Assembly: GCA_006386115.1 (NCBI GenBank)
Contig: VFIW01000030.1
Span: forward strand, 186,001-250,000
Length of the DNA: 64,000 nt
From: Globisporangium splendens
Taxonomy: Eukaryota; Oomycota; Peronosporomycetes; Pythiales; Pythiaceae
Reading direction: 5' to 3'
Part shown: positions 42,351 through 51,675 of the stretch, one piece after another
Numbering within the stretch: position 1 is the first letter of the stretch
Layout: the number at the start of each line of letters is the position of its first letter
Notes under the pieces: model-generated
Databases searched by the model: none
The model's input: only the letters and a program-made list of their open reading frames with translations
Told to the model about the DNA's origin: nothing
Translations under genes and position numbers: made by a program

Positions 42351-43071
42351 ACATATCAATGCATCCCGAACTGTACGTAGTGGGTGGGTTTGGGAGAGGC
42401 GGTAAAACCCATGTGGGTGAAAATCCACACTCTCCTGACCCGAGAACCCATGTAGTGGGACTCCCCACTACATCATCCCCTAAAGCGATTGGTCACGTGA
42501 AAACGCGCGCGACTAACCCCTCTGTGCTCTTCTGTGTTCTTTTGTGTCTTTCCGTGTTCGGAGGAACTGGTCACAGAAGGCAGAGCAGAAGGATCCGGTA
42601 ACGGGTCCTTCTGAAGGGATGAATTTCACCCCATCTAGCTGGAGTCACTTGTGGGCACCCAAACCCAGTTGGGTTCGTGCACATCGTGGCACCCAGCGTG
42701 CGGGAACTCGCGCGCTGTACGATGTTAGTACTGTCAAGGATGGTGACTTCGTCCTTCGACAGAGCTTCCATCCCAAGGAGCGTGAGGAATTTTACATCGA
42801 CCTTTTTCATTCGATGCGGTGCTTCGATAGTCGATCGAAGTCGAAGAAACTTCACAGCACTGAGAAACAAGCGCTGTTTCTTTTGCAAGCGTGGAGTGCC
42901 TTCATTGTGCACTCAGCAAAGACGCTGGGAAGTGTATCTCTCGATTGCGAGACAATCGGGAGGAGTTCCTTCGGCACAATGCCGTTGGAAAGCTGTTGGC
43001 GATCCATGAAGAATGCGTGGATCTTGGAGTTCCATGTGGGGTCAAGACCACACCGAGGAGTTGCCGTATCT
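42351..43071 (-). mobile_element. 3' end fragment of a third Ty3/Gypsy element
   Basis: An LTR end (to 42472, ...CACTACA, with a terminal palindrome 42451-42472) is followed by TCATCCCC, the complement of a polypurine tract, in the same order as elements 1 and 2. The fragment is cut at 43071 by the LTR of element 2. Pol is missing. Confidence 0.6.
42619..43071 (+). CDS. Antisense frame of element 3 (aORF-like, truncated)
   Basis: Plus-strand frame starting MNFTPSSWSHLWAPKPSW, ~146 bases inside the LTR edge, the same position and strand as the antisense proteins of elements 1 and 2. It shares sparse motifs with them: LYDVS (LYDIS, LFDVS), then FYIDLF (FYKELF) and W-x-x-F. Overall similarity is weak. 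The frame runs into the LTR of element 2 at 43072 and is truncated. Confidence 0.4.
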
Positions 43072-43677
43072 TGTAAGAGGCTATCCGAGACAGCCTCAAA
43101 CACGGCACGCACGCTTGCGCTTGAAGAGGAAGACTTGAGAGGAACTTGGCAAATTTGCAACTGAATTGAAATGAACTTATGGTTCCTGACACTACATGTA
43201 AAACACCACTAGGGCTCCTAGAGGTTTTATAACTAAAACCTAAACATGTACAATAAAACCTATGAATATGATATATAAAACCTTGGGTACACTGAGGTTG
43301 AACCCAGGGGATCTTCGAGAAACTTGAACTTGAAGTCCCGTGGAAATTCCCTGCAAAGTGATTGGCTCGCGCCACACTTTAGGTGGCAGAGACACGTCGG
43401 TCTCATCACCAGTGCAGTCTCCCAAGTAGGAACCATCACTCACGTGTCTAGAGTACTGTTGTGCGTAATCACGCCGAATCTCAATGATTGCGAGCGACCA
43501 ACACTCGACTCAGACATAGATTGCTCTGACGTCAGACGATGACGTCACAAGTGCATGTGGGGATCACTTTTATGTGTTTCACCCAATATCTTCGCACCCA
43601 CAATGCACTTCCACAAGGCGGTGTGTGACACACACAAAGAGCCACCTTGCATGTAATGGCAGCCTTAGCCCATTACA
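43072..43677 (-). repeat. 3' LTR of element 2
   Basis: 606 bp, TG...CA. TGACGTCA octamers at 43527-43534 and 43540-43547; TATA-like stretch near 43270. The inner end carries a palindrome including the terminus. Confidence 0.92.
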
Positions 43678-43753
43678 TCATCCCTCCCTTAAAGTTCCAT
43701 CACGGACTTTACTTCTCTCGGAAGAGGCACCCGCTCTCACTTTCCAATTGACC

Positions 43754-44803
43754 ATGAAGCGATCAAGCGACCAAGTGAAGCGCGAAGAACGGCCCGAGCC
43801 AAAGCGGCAGCGGACGACTCCCGGCTTGTACGACATCTCCGCTATTCGCAAGAAGCGTGGAGGACGTCGGTTCTACAAGGAGTTGTTCTTCCTTTGGCGC
43901 AAGATGTCCGGCAGCGACGATCCAGGCCAGTCCAGCACAGCGAAGCTCGAGTCGTGGAAGACGTTTGTCCGACTCGAGAACGAGAATCTTGTCGAGCGTT
44001 TGCTAGGGAACCTAGGAGGCACGCTCGAGAACGACCATAAAGAGCTTGGCTCTCGTCGTTCTAGTGCTCGCGAGAGCACTACAAGCTCTGTTCGTAACTG
44101 TGAACCACGTCGGGAACATCAGACTGAAGAGTCTCTCGAGGTTCCCACGTGTCCGAGTCCGGCGGATAGCCAAGCCACCGTACTCTGTAGAAGCGTTGAC
44201 GGTTCAACGACTTCTCTCCTCGACGACGAGTCGATCGATCCTCGTGATCGACTATCGACTCAACGATCCAACGACGCTCTCCCTGATGATAGATCAGAGG
44301 AGGTGGGGCTGAACGCGAAAACGATTGAGCGACTCTGGAAGTGGAAGAGTGCTCACCGCGCTCAGATCGAGGCTCTTGAAGTTCGCAATGCGGTACTCGA
44401 AGACCGGTGCGAAAGCCTCGAAGACCGGTTGAAGGAGCAGGAGTCGAAGATCGACTTGCTCTTCGATGGTCTTGCCCAGCGTTCGGCAATGGAGTCACGT
44501 TTCGAACAGAGGTTCGAGAAGATTCAAGCCGAGCTTGAACGACTCCAGAAGGCTGAGAAAGCTCGCGATGCGTATCACGAACGTCTACTGCGCTCTGTGG
44601 AAGAAGCAGGGGTTTCTCTTGAGACACTTCGGAAGGAGTATCACGGTCGCCTTCTCGCGTTGGAGACAATAAAGGACGAGTCCTTTGATGTGCTTCAGCG
44701 CCTTTATGCCGAGAAGAAGCTCCATGACGATGAGTTACAGACTCTTCGCGAGCTGGTGGAGCGACTTCAGGATCAACTTGATCGTCTGCCAAAGGCTCTG
44801 TAG
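43754..44803 (+). CDS. Antisense coiled-coil protein of element 2 (aORF)
   Basis: 349 residues, starting MKRSSDQVKREERPEP 76 bases inside the LTR, the same spacing as in element 1. N-terminal part has LYDISAIRKKRG, FYKELFFLWRKM and SWKTFVRLENEN; the C-terminal ~160 residues are a coiled coil (IERLWKWKSAHRAQIEALEV, ESRFEQRFEKIQAELERLQK). By eye about 70% of the coiled-coil residues are identical to element 1 and many changes are conservative (V/I, K/R, D/E), while the pol linker on the other strand is visibly less conserved. 44079-44803 overlaps pol. Function unknown. Confidence 0.65.
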   Translation: MKRSSDQVKREERPEPKRQRTTPGLYDISAIRKKRGGRRFYKELFFLWRKMSGSDDPGQSSTAKLESWKTFVRLENENLVERLLGNLGGTLENDHKELGSRRSSARESTTSSVRNCEPRREHQTEESLEVPTCPSPADSQATVLCRSVDGSTTSLLDDESIDPRDRLSTQRSNDALPDDRSEEVGLNAKTIERLWKWKSAHRAQIEALEVRNAVLEDRCESLEDRLKEQESKIDLLFDGLAQRSAMESRFEQRFEKIQAELERLQKAEKARDAYHERLLRSVEEAGVSLETLRKEYHGRLLALETIKDESFDVLQRLYAEKKLHDDELQTLRELVERLQDQLDRLPKAL

Positions 44804-47800
44804 GGTTCGCTGACCCACTTGGAAGGTAAGGCTTTAGTCTACCTACGTAGAACGTAGGGTGTAGTCGCATGCGTTTAGGAATGTCTAGCGTGTAGGCATC
44901 ACCATTGCATTTAACTACCCTGAACGGTCCAATATATCTTGGCAGAAGTTTCGAACTCCCCAAGTTAGACACTGCGTGTTCAGGTAGATTAGTCGTGCTA
45001 AGTAATACAAGATCATTGATCTTATATACTTGCTTGTTCTTCCTTCCGCTCCTATCTGCTTGTTCCTTTTGCAGATCCTGAGCCTTTGCAATTGCGTCTC
45101 GAACAAACCTCACAACGGCTTGTCTCCTCACAATAAAGTCATCGACTTGCTGTTCCTCACGACTTGTTAGGTCGTTGAGGGGTTTCATCGAGTCAAAATT
45201 CGCTTTTAACTCTGTGACAGCATTCAGATCCGACTGTGGCTCCTTAGCCATAGTCTCTCCCCCACTTAAGGTAGAAACCTCTCCCACTAGTGACGCTGGC
45301 ACTCTCGGGCGGAGTCCGTAGTTCACATAGAACGGGGTATGACCTGTCGAGACATGCGTGGAGTTGTTCAACGCAAACTCTGCGAGAGGGAGAAACTCAC
45401 TCCACTCTTTGAAAGACGTCGCATAACTGCGCAACACGTCTTCAAGGACACGATTCACTCGTTCAGTTTGACCGTCTGTCTCTGGGTGTGCTGCTGTTGA
45501 CATGGATAGTTTTGTATCCAAAATGCCAAACAGAGTTCGCCAAAACCTAGACGTAAACCGAGTGTCACGGTCTGATACGATCTCCGAGGGCAGACCATGT
45601 AGACGGAACACCACGTCTACAAAGACTTTCGCAGTCATCTCTGCCGAGATCTTATCCGAAACAGGCGCAAGATGGACCATCTTGCTGAATCGGTCCACAA
45701 ACACAAGGATGCCATTGCGTCCGTGTTTGTCTCTTGGAAGTCCGAATATGAAATCCATACTCACAGACTTCCAACTGTCCTGAGGGACAGGTAATGAACG
45801 AAGTGGGGCCCGAGTAGAGCCGGATGGCTTAACTCTTTGGCACACTTCGCAAGTACGCACATACTTGCGAACCCACTTGTACATGTGAGGCCAGTAGTAA
45901 TCTCGAGACAAGTTGAGAAACGTTTTCTCACGTCCGAGATGGCCACTCGAAGGACTGTCATGATACTCGTACAAGAGTCGATGACGCAGACCTTCGTCGT
46001 TGGGGACAACGATCCTCGCTGGATCCCCTTCGTCAACCGTATAGTACAGCAGCTCATTGTGCATGCTGTAGCGGTGAACACGCGATCTTGCTCTTGGTGG
46101 GAGGTTTTGGAGTGCCTTCTCTGAGGGATTCTTGAAATACTTGATCAGTTCTTGGCATGCTTCGTCTTGCTTGTATCCCTCAGTGATCTCTTCTTGGACT
46201 GTGCTTGTCACTCCCGTAGCAATCGCGTTGACGTCTTCACAGAGTCGGCACGCTCCGTTCGTGTCGTCACTCTTGTTCTTCGGATCATAATCCGGACGTC
46301 TTGACAGCGCATCGGCAAGAATGTTTGACTTGCCGGGCTTATAATGTACAACAAAGTTGTACTCAGCGAAGAAGGAAAACCATCTTGCCATTCTTTGCGA
46401 TAGGTGAGGCGTCTTTACAGCTGTCCGCAGTGATGCGTGATCAGTGTAAATAGCGAACTGCTTTTCACCAAGCAAATAGACTCGGAACTTTGCCAATGCA
46501 TACTTCATGGCCAATAGTTCCTTGTCATGGACCGGATAGTTCCGTTCTGCGGGCCTGAGTTGTCGTGACTGATACGACACAACTCTTTCTTTTCCCTCAT
46601 CATCGTGTTGCATCAGTGCACACCCGATAGCATAGTCGCTCGCATCGCAGACTACATGGAACGGCTTCTCATGGTCTGCGAGAGCTAGGACAGGAGCTTC
46701 TCTTAAGCTCTTCTTTACTTCGGCAAACGCTGCCTGATGTTCCTCTGGCCATTCCCACTCATTATCTTTCTTCAAAAGACTCGTGAGGGGTTGCACTAAC
46801 GCTGCATAGTTGCGCGTGTATTTGTGCAAATAGTTGGCCAAACCCAGCCACTGACGTAGCTGTTTGACGTTCTGAGGAATAGGCCAATCGTCGATAGACT
46901 TGACCTTCTCAGGATCGACCCGAACGCCATTCTTGCCAACAAAGCAACCGAGTACAGGGATCTCGGGGGCGAAGAAGATGCATTTCTTCAAGTTAGCGTA
47001 CAGTTTGTTCTCACGCATAACTTGAAAGACTTGACGAAGATGTTCAAGGTGAACATCGACATCTTTCTTCCCTTCCGAGGCCTTGCTGTGAACGAATATG
47101 TCGTCAAAGTAGCTCGGTGCAAACTCTCTCAATGGACGAAGTACATTCGTGACCATTCTGTTGAAAGTTGCTGGTGCGTTCTTCAGACCTTGTGGCATCA
47201 CCATCCACTCCCACAGCATACCACTAGGGGTGCTAACTGCTGTAAATGGTACATCGCTCTCGCGCATTCGAATCTGATAGAACCCGTCTTTCAGATCGAT
47301 CGCGCTAAAGACAGTGCTGCCAGCCATTCCATCAAGGATCATATCCTTGCGTGGAACTGGGGTCTGAGCAGGTATGGTCGCATCATTCAATTTGTTGAAT
47401 GCGTGAACAATGCGCCAACCGCCTGTGGCCTTCTTCACACAGAAGGTGGGACTGCAGTGCGGAGACTTGCTCTCGCGCACATGGCCAGCCTTCTGTCGCT
47501 GCGCGAAGAACTCGTCGATCGCATCGACTTGTTCCTTCGGTAGCGGCCATTGCCTCGTGATACAGTACTTCGTTCCCGGAAGTACATCTATCTCGTGACG
47601 AATGCCTCTGTCCTGCGGCAATTCGTCCGGCACTTTGTCTGGAAATATGTCCGCATATTCCTTGACAAGTCCATACACGGGGTTTGTCTTTAGAGCGTCC
47701 CACGACTGCTCATCAAACCTCTCCTTCCGTGTCCTCTCATCTAACACTTCCGCAGTGTTGATGACATCGTCGGCAACTTCATCGACGATCACACAAATTT

Positions 47801-48914
47801 GCGAAATTTCGCCTTTCGCCAGGCTACGCTTAAGCGTCTTCTTGCTCATCAACGGCAAGGAAATCAATTCTTGAGCCACACTTGGAGGATTTTCCACTTG
47901 TACGTGACGCACTATCTGGCTGTCACCTTCTTCATTGTAGACTGCGACGTTCACATATTCGCTTGAAGTGGCTTGTTCTTGTCTCTTCACTTCATCTTCT
48001 GCTTCTCTTGTGTCTTGATCAGGGACGCTTGCAGATCTTCGTTCTTCTTCGTCGGTCTTCTTGTCTTCTTTAACCCTGCCAGAGCGGAACTCCACATCGC
48101 TCTTGGCTACAGGAGCAGTCTTTTTCTGGCGCCTGACTACTCCACCTCCAGTGGTCTTCACGGGCTTGTCATTTGAGTGTGAGGGGCCATCGCACGCCTG
48201 ACTCTCATTAGACACATCTTCAACAGATGTATATGCCCAAATCACCTCTCTTGCTGCTTGGCAACCGAGGTCTTCGTCGACTTGCTTGTCGACGCTGATC
48301 TTCTTCTTCTTCCAGTCAATGCTCGGTTGGTACCTTCTCAACCAGGGCATTCCCAGAATCAGATCAAACTTGTCATCGAGGTCGAGTAGAATAAACTCAT
48401 CTTCGCCTCGGAAATCATCACATCCGATTGCCATACGCAACACGCGCTTAGGCATCGTCACTTTCGATCCATTCGCCAAGCGAACGATCATTTCCTTGTT
48501 CGAGATAGGCAGGTCCAAACCTTGCCTTCTCACCACTTGTGTGCGGACAAAATTGTTCGACGCACCAGTGTCTACAAGAGCCCGTAGAGGTTCTGAGTAA
48601 CCATCTACCTTAACCTTGTGGACTATCAAGGCTGGCTCTTGCTCGACACGCTCACATCTGTTCGCGGAAACTTCATGTGCGTTGCGCACACCGGGGCAAG
48701 AGTTCTGCGCTTCCACGACATTCACAGAACTCTTTGTTCGCCCAGTAGGGAGCCCCGCTCCTACTGGCCGTTCCCGTTTTTTGGCTGTTGGGAACGCTCG
48801 AATCGCCGGCCTCTGCCTGGTCGATTCGATTGCGAACCGTGTGTCGCTTGCTGGCTTGGCAAGGACACCTTGCAATTTCTTGCGATGTGACCGGGCTTGC
48901 CACAACGGAAACAC
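44079..48914 (-). CDS. pol: Pol polyprotein of element 2
   Basis: 1611-residue open frame in the -1 frame relative to gag; the first ~45 residues lie in the overlap. Protease ALVDTGASNNFV, reverse transcriptase with YFDDIFV, RNase H (VCDASDYAIG, YTDHASL), integrase zinc finger (HLGREKTF ... CEVCQR) and DDE motifs (MDFIFGLP, SDRDTRFTS, DGQTERVNR), variable S/P/R-rich linker, and C-terminal chromodomain (RFYRVRWLGYPP, WEPRE). No stop or frameshift. Very close to element 1 pol across RT and integrase, which shows a recent common source. Confidence 0.96.
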   Translation of the reverse strand: MFPLWQARSHRKKLQGVLAKPASDTRFAIESTRQRPAIRAFPTAKKRERPVGAGLPTGRTKSSVNVVEAQNSCPGVRNAHEVSANRCERVEQEPALIVHKVKVDGYSEPLRALVDTGASNNFVRTQVVRRQGLDLPISNKEMIVRLANGSKVTMPKRVLRMAIGCDDFRGEDEFILLDLDDKFDLILGMPWLRRYQPSIDWKKKKISVDKQVDEDLGCQAAREVIWAYTSVEDVSNESQACDGPSHSNDKPVKTTGGGVVRRQKKTAPVAKSDVEFRSGRVKEDKKTDEEERRSASVPDQDTREAEDEVKRQEQATSSEYVNVAVYNEEGDSQIVRHVQVENPPSVAQELISLPLMSKKTLKRSLAKGEISQICVIVDEVADDVINTAEVLDERTRKERFDEQSWDALKTNPVYGLVKEYADIFPDKVPDELPQDRGIRHEIDVLPGTKYCITRQWPLPKEQVDAIDEFFAQRQKAGHVRESKSPHCSPTFCVKKATGGWRIVHAFNKLNDATIPAQTPVPRKDMILDGMAGSTVFSAIDLKDGFYQIRMRESDVPFTAVSTPSGMLWEWMVMPQGLKNAPATFNRMVTNVLRPLREFAPSYFDDIFVHSKASEGKKDVDVHLEHLRQVFQVMRENKLYANLKKCIFFAPEIPVLGCFVGKNGVRVDPEKVKSIDDWPIPQNVKQLRQWLGLANYLHKYTRNYAALVQPLTSLLKKDNEWEWPEEHQAAFAEVKKSLREAPVLALADHEKPFHVVCDASDYAIGCALMQHDDEGKERVVSYQSRQLRPAERNYPVHDKELLAMKYALAKFRVYLLGEKQFAIYTDHASLRTAVKTPHLSQRMARWFSFFAEYNFVVHYKPGKSNILADALSRRPDYDPKNKSDDTNGACRLCEDVNAIATGVTSTVQEEITEGYKQDEACQELIKYFKNPSEKALQNLPPRARSRVHRYSMHNELLYYTVDEGDPARIVVPNDEGLRHRLLYEYHDSPSSGHLGREKTFLNLSRDYYWPHMYKWVRKYVRTCEVCQRVKPSGSTRAPLRSLPVPQDSWKSVSMDFIFGLPRDKHGRNGILVFVDRFSKMVHLAPVSDKISAEMTAKVFVDVVFRLHGLPSEIVSDRDTRFTSRFWRTLFGILDTKLSMSTAAHPETDGQTERVNRVLEDVLRSYATSFKEWSEFLPLAEFALNNSTHVSTGHTPFYVNYGLRPRVPASLVGEVSTLSGGETMAKEPQSDLNAVTELKANFDSMKPLNDLTSREEQQVDDFIVRRQAVVRFVRDAIAKAQDLQKEQADRSGRKNKQVYKINDLVLLSTTNLPEHAVSNLGSSKLLPRYIGPFRVVKCNGDAYTLDIPKRMRLHPTFYVGRLKPYLPSGSANPTEPLADDQVDPEVAPPAREESVTHRHGASSRHKGAEAHQRTRPLLSPTREGDRDTPSEVSQEKPLLLPQSAVDVRDTHRELSQPSGVVQARLESSRTSVRNVTPLPNAGQDHRRASRSSTPAPSTGLRGFRTGLRVPHCELQEPRSERGEHSSTSRVAQSFSRSAPPPLIYHQGERRWIVESIVDHEDRSTRRRGEKSLNRQRFYRVRWLGYPPDSDTWEPRETLQSDVPDVVHSYEQSL
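48742..48782 (-). promoter_or_regulatory. -1 ribosomal frameshift signal, element 2
   Basis: Element strand: A AAA AAC at 48782-48776 in the gag frame, eight-base spacer, then a stem (48767-48757 with 48753-48742), loop of three and one bulge. The gag stop (48763-48761) is in the stem. Compared with element 1, one A-U pair is replaced by G-C at the same stem position. Confidence 0.83.
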
Positions 48915-49804
48915 TTCCCGTCATTGCGTGGGTATCTGCTTGTAGTCGCATCGGCACACGAGATGTCCATCGGTTCTGGACCGTCGTGTGTGACTGCGTG
49001 TTGTCGAACAGGGCGAGGGCCGAAACCGTTGAACTTGGCTTGCTTGATGCTGAATTCTTCTTGCATCGCTCGCTCGATGGCTTCATCCAGCGTCTTGGGG
49101 TACTCGCGGAACAGCTGGTTCCGAATCGGACCGTCATTGAGCCCTGCCATGAATGTCACAACTTGCGTTGAGGCATCAATCGGCTCATTCACGATACTTG
49201 ACACGAGGTATCGTGCTCGTTGAGCGTACGAGTGTAGGTCGTATTTACCCTGACGAAGCTTTAAGAACTCAGCGCGAGCCCGAAATTCGCTCTGCGGAGG
49301 CTCAAAAGCCTTCTTCAGCTCTCGCTTGAAGTCGTCCAGGTCGTAGAAACAATGTGGCTCCGCCAATCGCTTCCCATACGCCCAACTCTTCGCTCGACCC
49401 GCAAGGTTTGACATCGCAAACAACACTTGCTGCATTGGGTCCCGTAGTTGTCTTGCAGTGATCGCTGCATCCAACTCAACGAACCATCTCGCTAGAGGTT
49501 CGTTCTCTCCGCCACGGTACGGAGATACATCGAGCTTCAGAGGTGCCACTCTCATTGTCGTGACAGGAGTTGCGGGCTGTCGATGAGAGTTCATGATCTC
49601 GTGATGCATGAAGCTCGTAGCCGCGTTCCTCTGCTCATCCGGTGACGCTGATCTCAGCAAACTGATCACAGCCGCCTCACCGATGACCGCTCGCATACGC
49701 TCGAGGGCTGCCCACTCGTGGCTCGACAAATGAGGAAAACGCTCATTCGTCAGCTCCACGGTCTCTCCAGGCATCGAGCCCATCGGCGTCTCAATCCCTT
49801 CCAT
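48761..49804 (-). CDS. gag: Gag of element 2
   Basis: Intact, 347 residues. Helical retrotransposon-gag region (ELDAAITARQL, SNLAGRAKSWAYGKRL, FKRELKKAFEPPQSEF, FRARAEFLKLRQGKY) and one CCHC knuckle, CFRCGKPGHIARNC, followed by a basic tail. It forms the virus-like particle and binds element RNA. The end overlaps pol by ~150 bases and contains the slippery heptamer. Confidence 0.95.
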   Translation of the reverse strand: MEGIETPMGSMPGETVELTNERFPHLSSHEWAALERMRAVIGEAAVISLLRSASPDEQRNAATSFMHHEIMNSHRQPATPVTTMRVAPLKLDVSPYRGGENEPLARWFVELDAAITARQLRDPMQQVLFAMSNLAGRAKSWAYGKRLAEPHCFYDLDDFKRELKKAFEPPQSEFRARAEFLKLRQGKYDLHSYAQRARYLVSSIVNEPIDASTQVVTFMAGLNDGPIRNQLFREYPKTLDEAIERAMQEEFSIKQAKFNGFGPRPVRQHAVTHDGPEPMDISCADATTSRYPRNDGKCFRCGKPGHIARNCKVSLPSQQATHGSQSNRPGRGRRFERSQQPKNGNGQ

Positions 49805-49896
49805 TGTTTCTCACAATCGGACAGGGGTCTTGGAATGTCCGCGCACGGCACACAAGCGGCCTATGCAGACTCTTGACTTGGTCGTTGGAAGGACTA

Positions 49897-49909
49897 CGAA
49901 GTGCTACCA
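49897..49909 (-). other. Primer-binding site of element 2
   Basis: TGGTAGCACTTCG two bases inside the 5' LTR, identical to element 1. Confidence 0.65.
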
Positions 49910-49911
49910 GG

Positions 49912-50520
49912 TGTAAGAGGCTATCCGAGACAGCCTCAAACACGGCACGCACGCTTGCGCTTGAAGAGGAAGACTTGAGGGGAACTTGGCAAAAATGCAA
50001 CTGAATTGAAATGAGCTTATGGTTCCTGACACTACATGTAAAACACCACTAGGGCTCCTAGAGGTTTTATAACTAAAACCTAAACATGCACAATAAAACC
50101 TATGAATCTGATATATAAAACCTTGGTTACACTGAGGTTGAACCCAGGGGATCTTCGAGAAACTTGAACTTGAAGTCCCGTGGAAAATTCCCTGCAAAGT
50201 GATTGGCTACAGCCACTCACTTTAGGTGGCAGACACACGTCGGTCTCATCACCAGTGCAGTTTCCCAAGTAGGAACCATCACTCACGTGTCTAGAGTACT
50301 GTTGTGCGTAATCACGCCGAATCTCAATGATTGCGAGCGACCAACACTCAACTCAGACACAGATTGCTCTGACGTCAGACGATGACGTCACCTGTGCATG
50401 TGGGGATCACTTTTATGTGTTTCACCCAATATCTTCGCACCCACAATGCACTTCCACAAGGTGGTGTGTGACACACACAAAGAGCCACCTTGCATGTAAT
50501 GGCAGCCTTAGCCCATTACA
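49912..50520 (-). repeat. 5' LTR of element 2
   Basis: 609 bp, TGACGTCA octamers at 50370-50377 and 50383-50390. Its outer end touches the Crinkler-like coding relic directly. Confidence 0.92.
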
Positions 50521-51486
50521 TCGTCGGCTCGCCTGGCGTCGGGAAATCGACACTGCTGTGTGTGCTGCTACTCTATCTGGTGTTCGAGCACAAGAAGAAG
50601 GTGCTGTTGTACCGCAAAGTGACCAAAATCGACTAGCAAGATTGTCTGTTGTACATGGGGTATGTGTTGGGGTATCCTGCCAGACTCCGGCAATTTCTTG
50701 ACTTTCCTGGAACTCCCTGCATATAAGGAAAGTGATATCTGCAAATGGGGTAGGAGAAGTACGTCTATAGGAAGAACCACTGCACATGTGGGAAGAAAAG
50801 TACGCATAAAAGTAAACAAAGTAAGAACAACTGAATTAAAGAACATCTGGGCTACGCTGTGGTAGTCCAGAGCAGCAGGAGAAGCGAGCCTCCCTGAGAA
50901 TGCAGACAACGGCTCGCAGCATTAAGACATGATAAATAAACTCACTTCGCAATTTGCAGAAACAAGCGCAATTCGTTATAGTATGAAGGAGATCAAGTCA
51001 GGTATTTCACGATCCAAACAGCTACGACGTCGAATCAGTCAAGAGCATCTATCGCGAGCTGTGTGAGCGGCACGGGATCTCGAATGTGTGGCTGTTTCTG
51101 GATGGCTTTTGGTACAGCCAGCTTCCCGACGGTTGGAAACATTTCACATGTCGACAACACCTCAGCAAGTGGATTTGAAGTCCAAGGAGGCAGAGTATAC
51201 TTACTGCTGTTTGTTGCCTTGCTAGGTGAAGGACGATCTCGGGCTGCTGGGCAAACATGTGCACCAGTTTGAAGAGCGCGACATGGACGAACGCTACTGC
51301 TACTCGGGAGGATGCGCTCGGGACTTTACGGCCCGCTCGCCTGACGTAACTCTATGGCGCCATCATTTGCAGTGTATCGTCCGAGATGCTGCGTTAGTGC
51401 CACGTGCAAGAAGCGTGCCTCGACTTGCACAAAGCAGATCACGCCGGCGGCACCAACGAGCTCGTCCATGCTGGCTGCATTGCTAA
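50521..51486 (+). pseudogene. Crinkler-type P-loop NTPase relic
   Basis: Plus-strand pieces in changing frames: IVGSPGVGKSTLLCVLLLYL (Walker A GxxGxGKS) followed by a TAG; then NSYDVESVKSIYRELCERHG and VWLFLDGFWYSQLPDGW (Walker B-like LFLDG) near 51010-51150; then FEERDMDERYCYSGGCARDF (51260-51340), which resembles the YxxSGG-RxF motif following the ATPase in Crinkler and related oomycete proteins. The N-terminus is missing and stops and frame changes intervene; a short intron-like gap is possible before 51227. It lies at the right edge of element 2. Assignment to the CRN superfamily is by motif only. Confidence 0.6.
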
Positions 51487-51675
51487 CGTGCAGTGAGCAA
51501 AGATGGGTGCGGTGCATTCCCACTTCCCGCCACAATTGCAAAGTTGATAGATTTTTGGAAATAGCAAAAACGGGACACCACCAAAAATACAGAATTGAAT
51601 TATTGATGATAAAATGTATTGACACGCCATTTTTGGCGGGAAAGCCATCATTCTCTTCTTCCATCGCGAGCCACC

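Larger units (their letters stand above)
43072..50520 (-). mobile_element. Ty3/Gypsy chromovirus, element 2 (structurally complete)
   Basis: 7449 bp, minus strand. LTRs at 43072-43677 and 49912-50520 start TGTAAGAGG and end CCATTACA, with about twenty visible differences between them. PBS 49909-49897, polypurine tract 43678-43691, intact gag (347 aa) and intact pol frame. No target-site duplication: TATCT on the left, TCGTC on the right, and the flanks are unrelated (element 3 fragment versus Crinkler-like gene). It is potentially autonomous by coding content. Confidence 0.95.
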
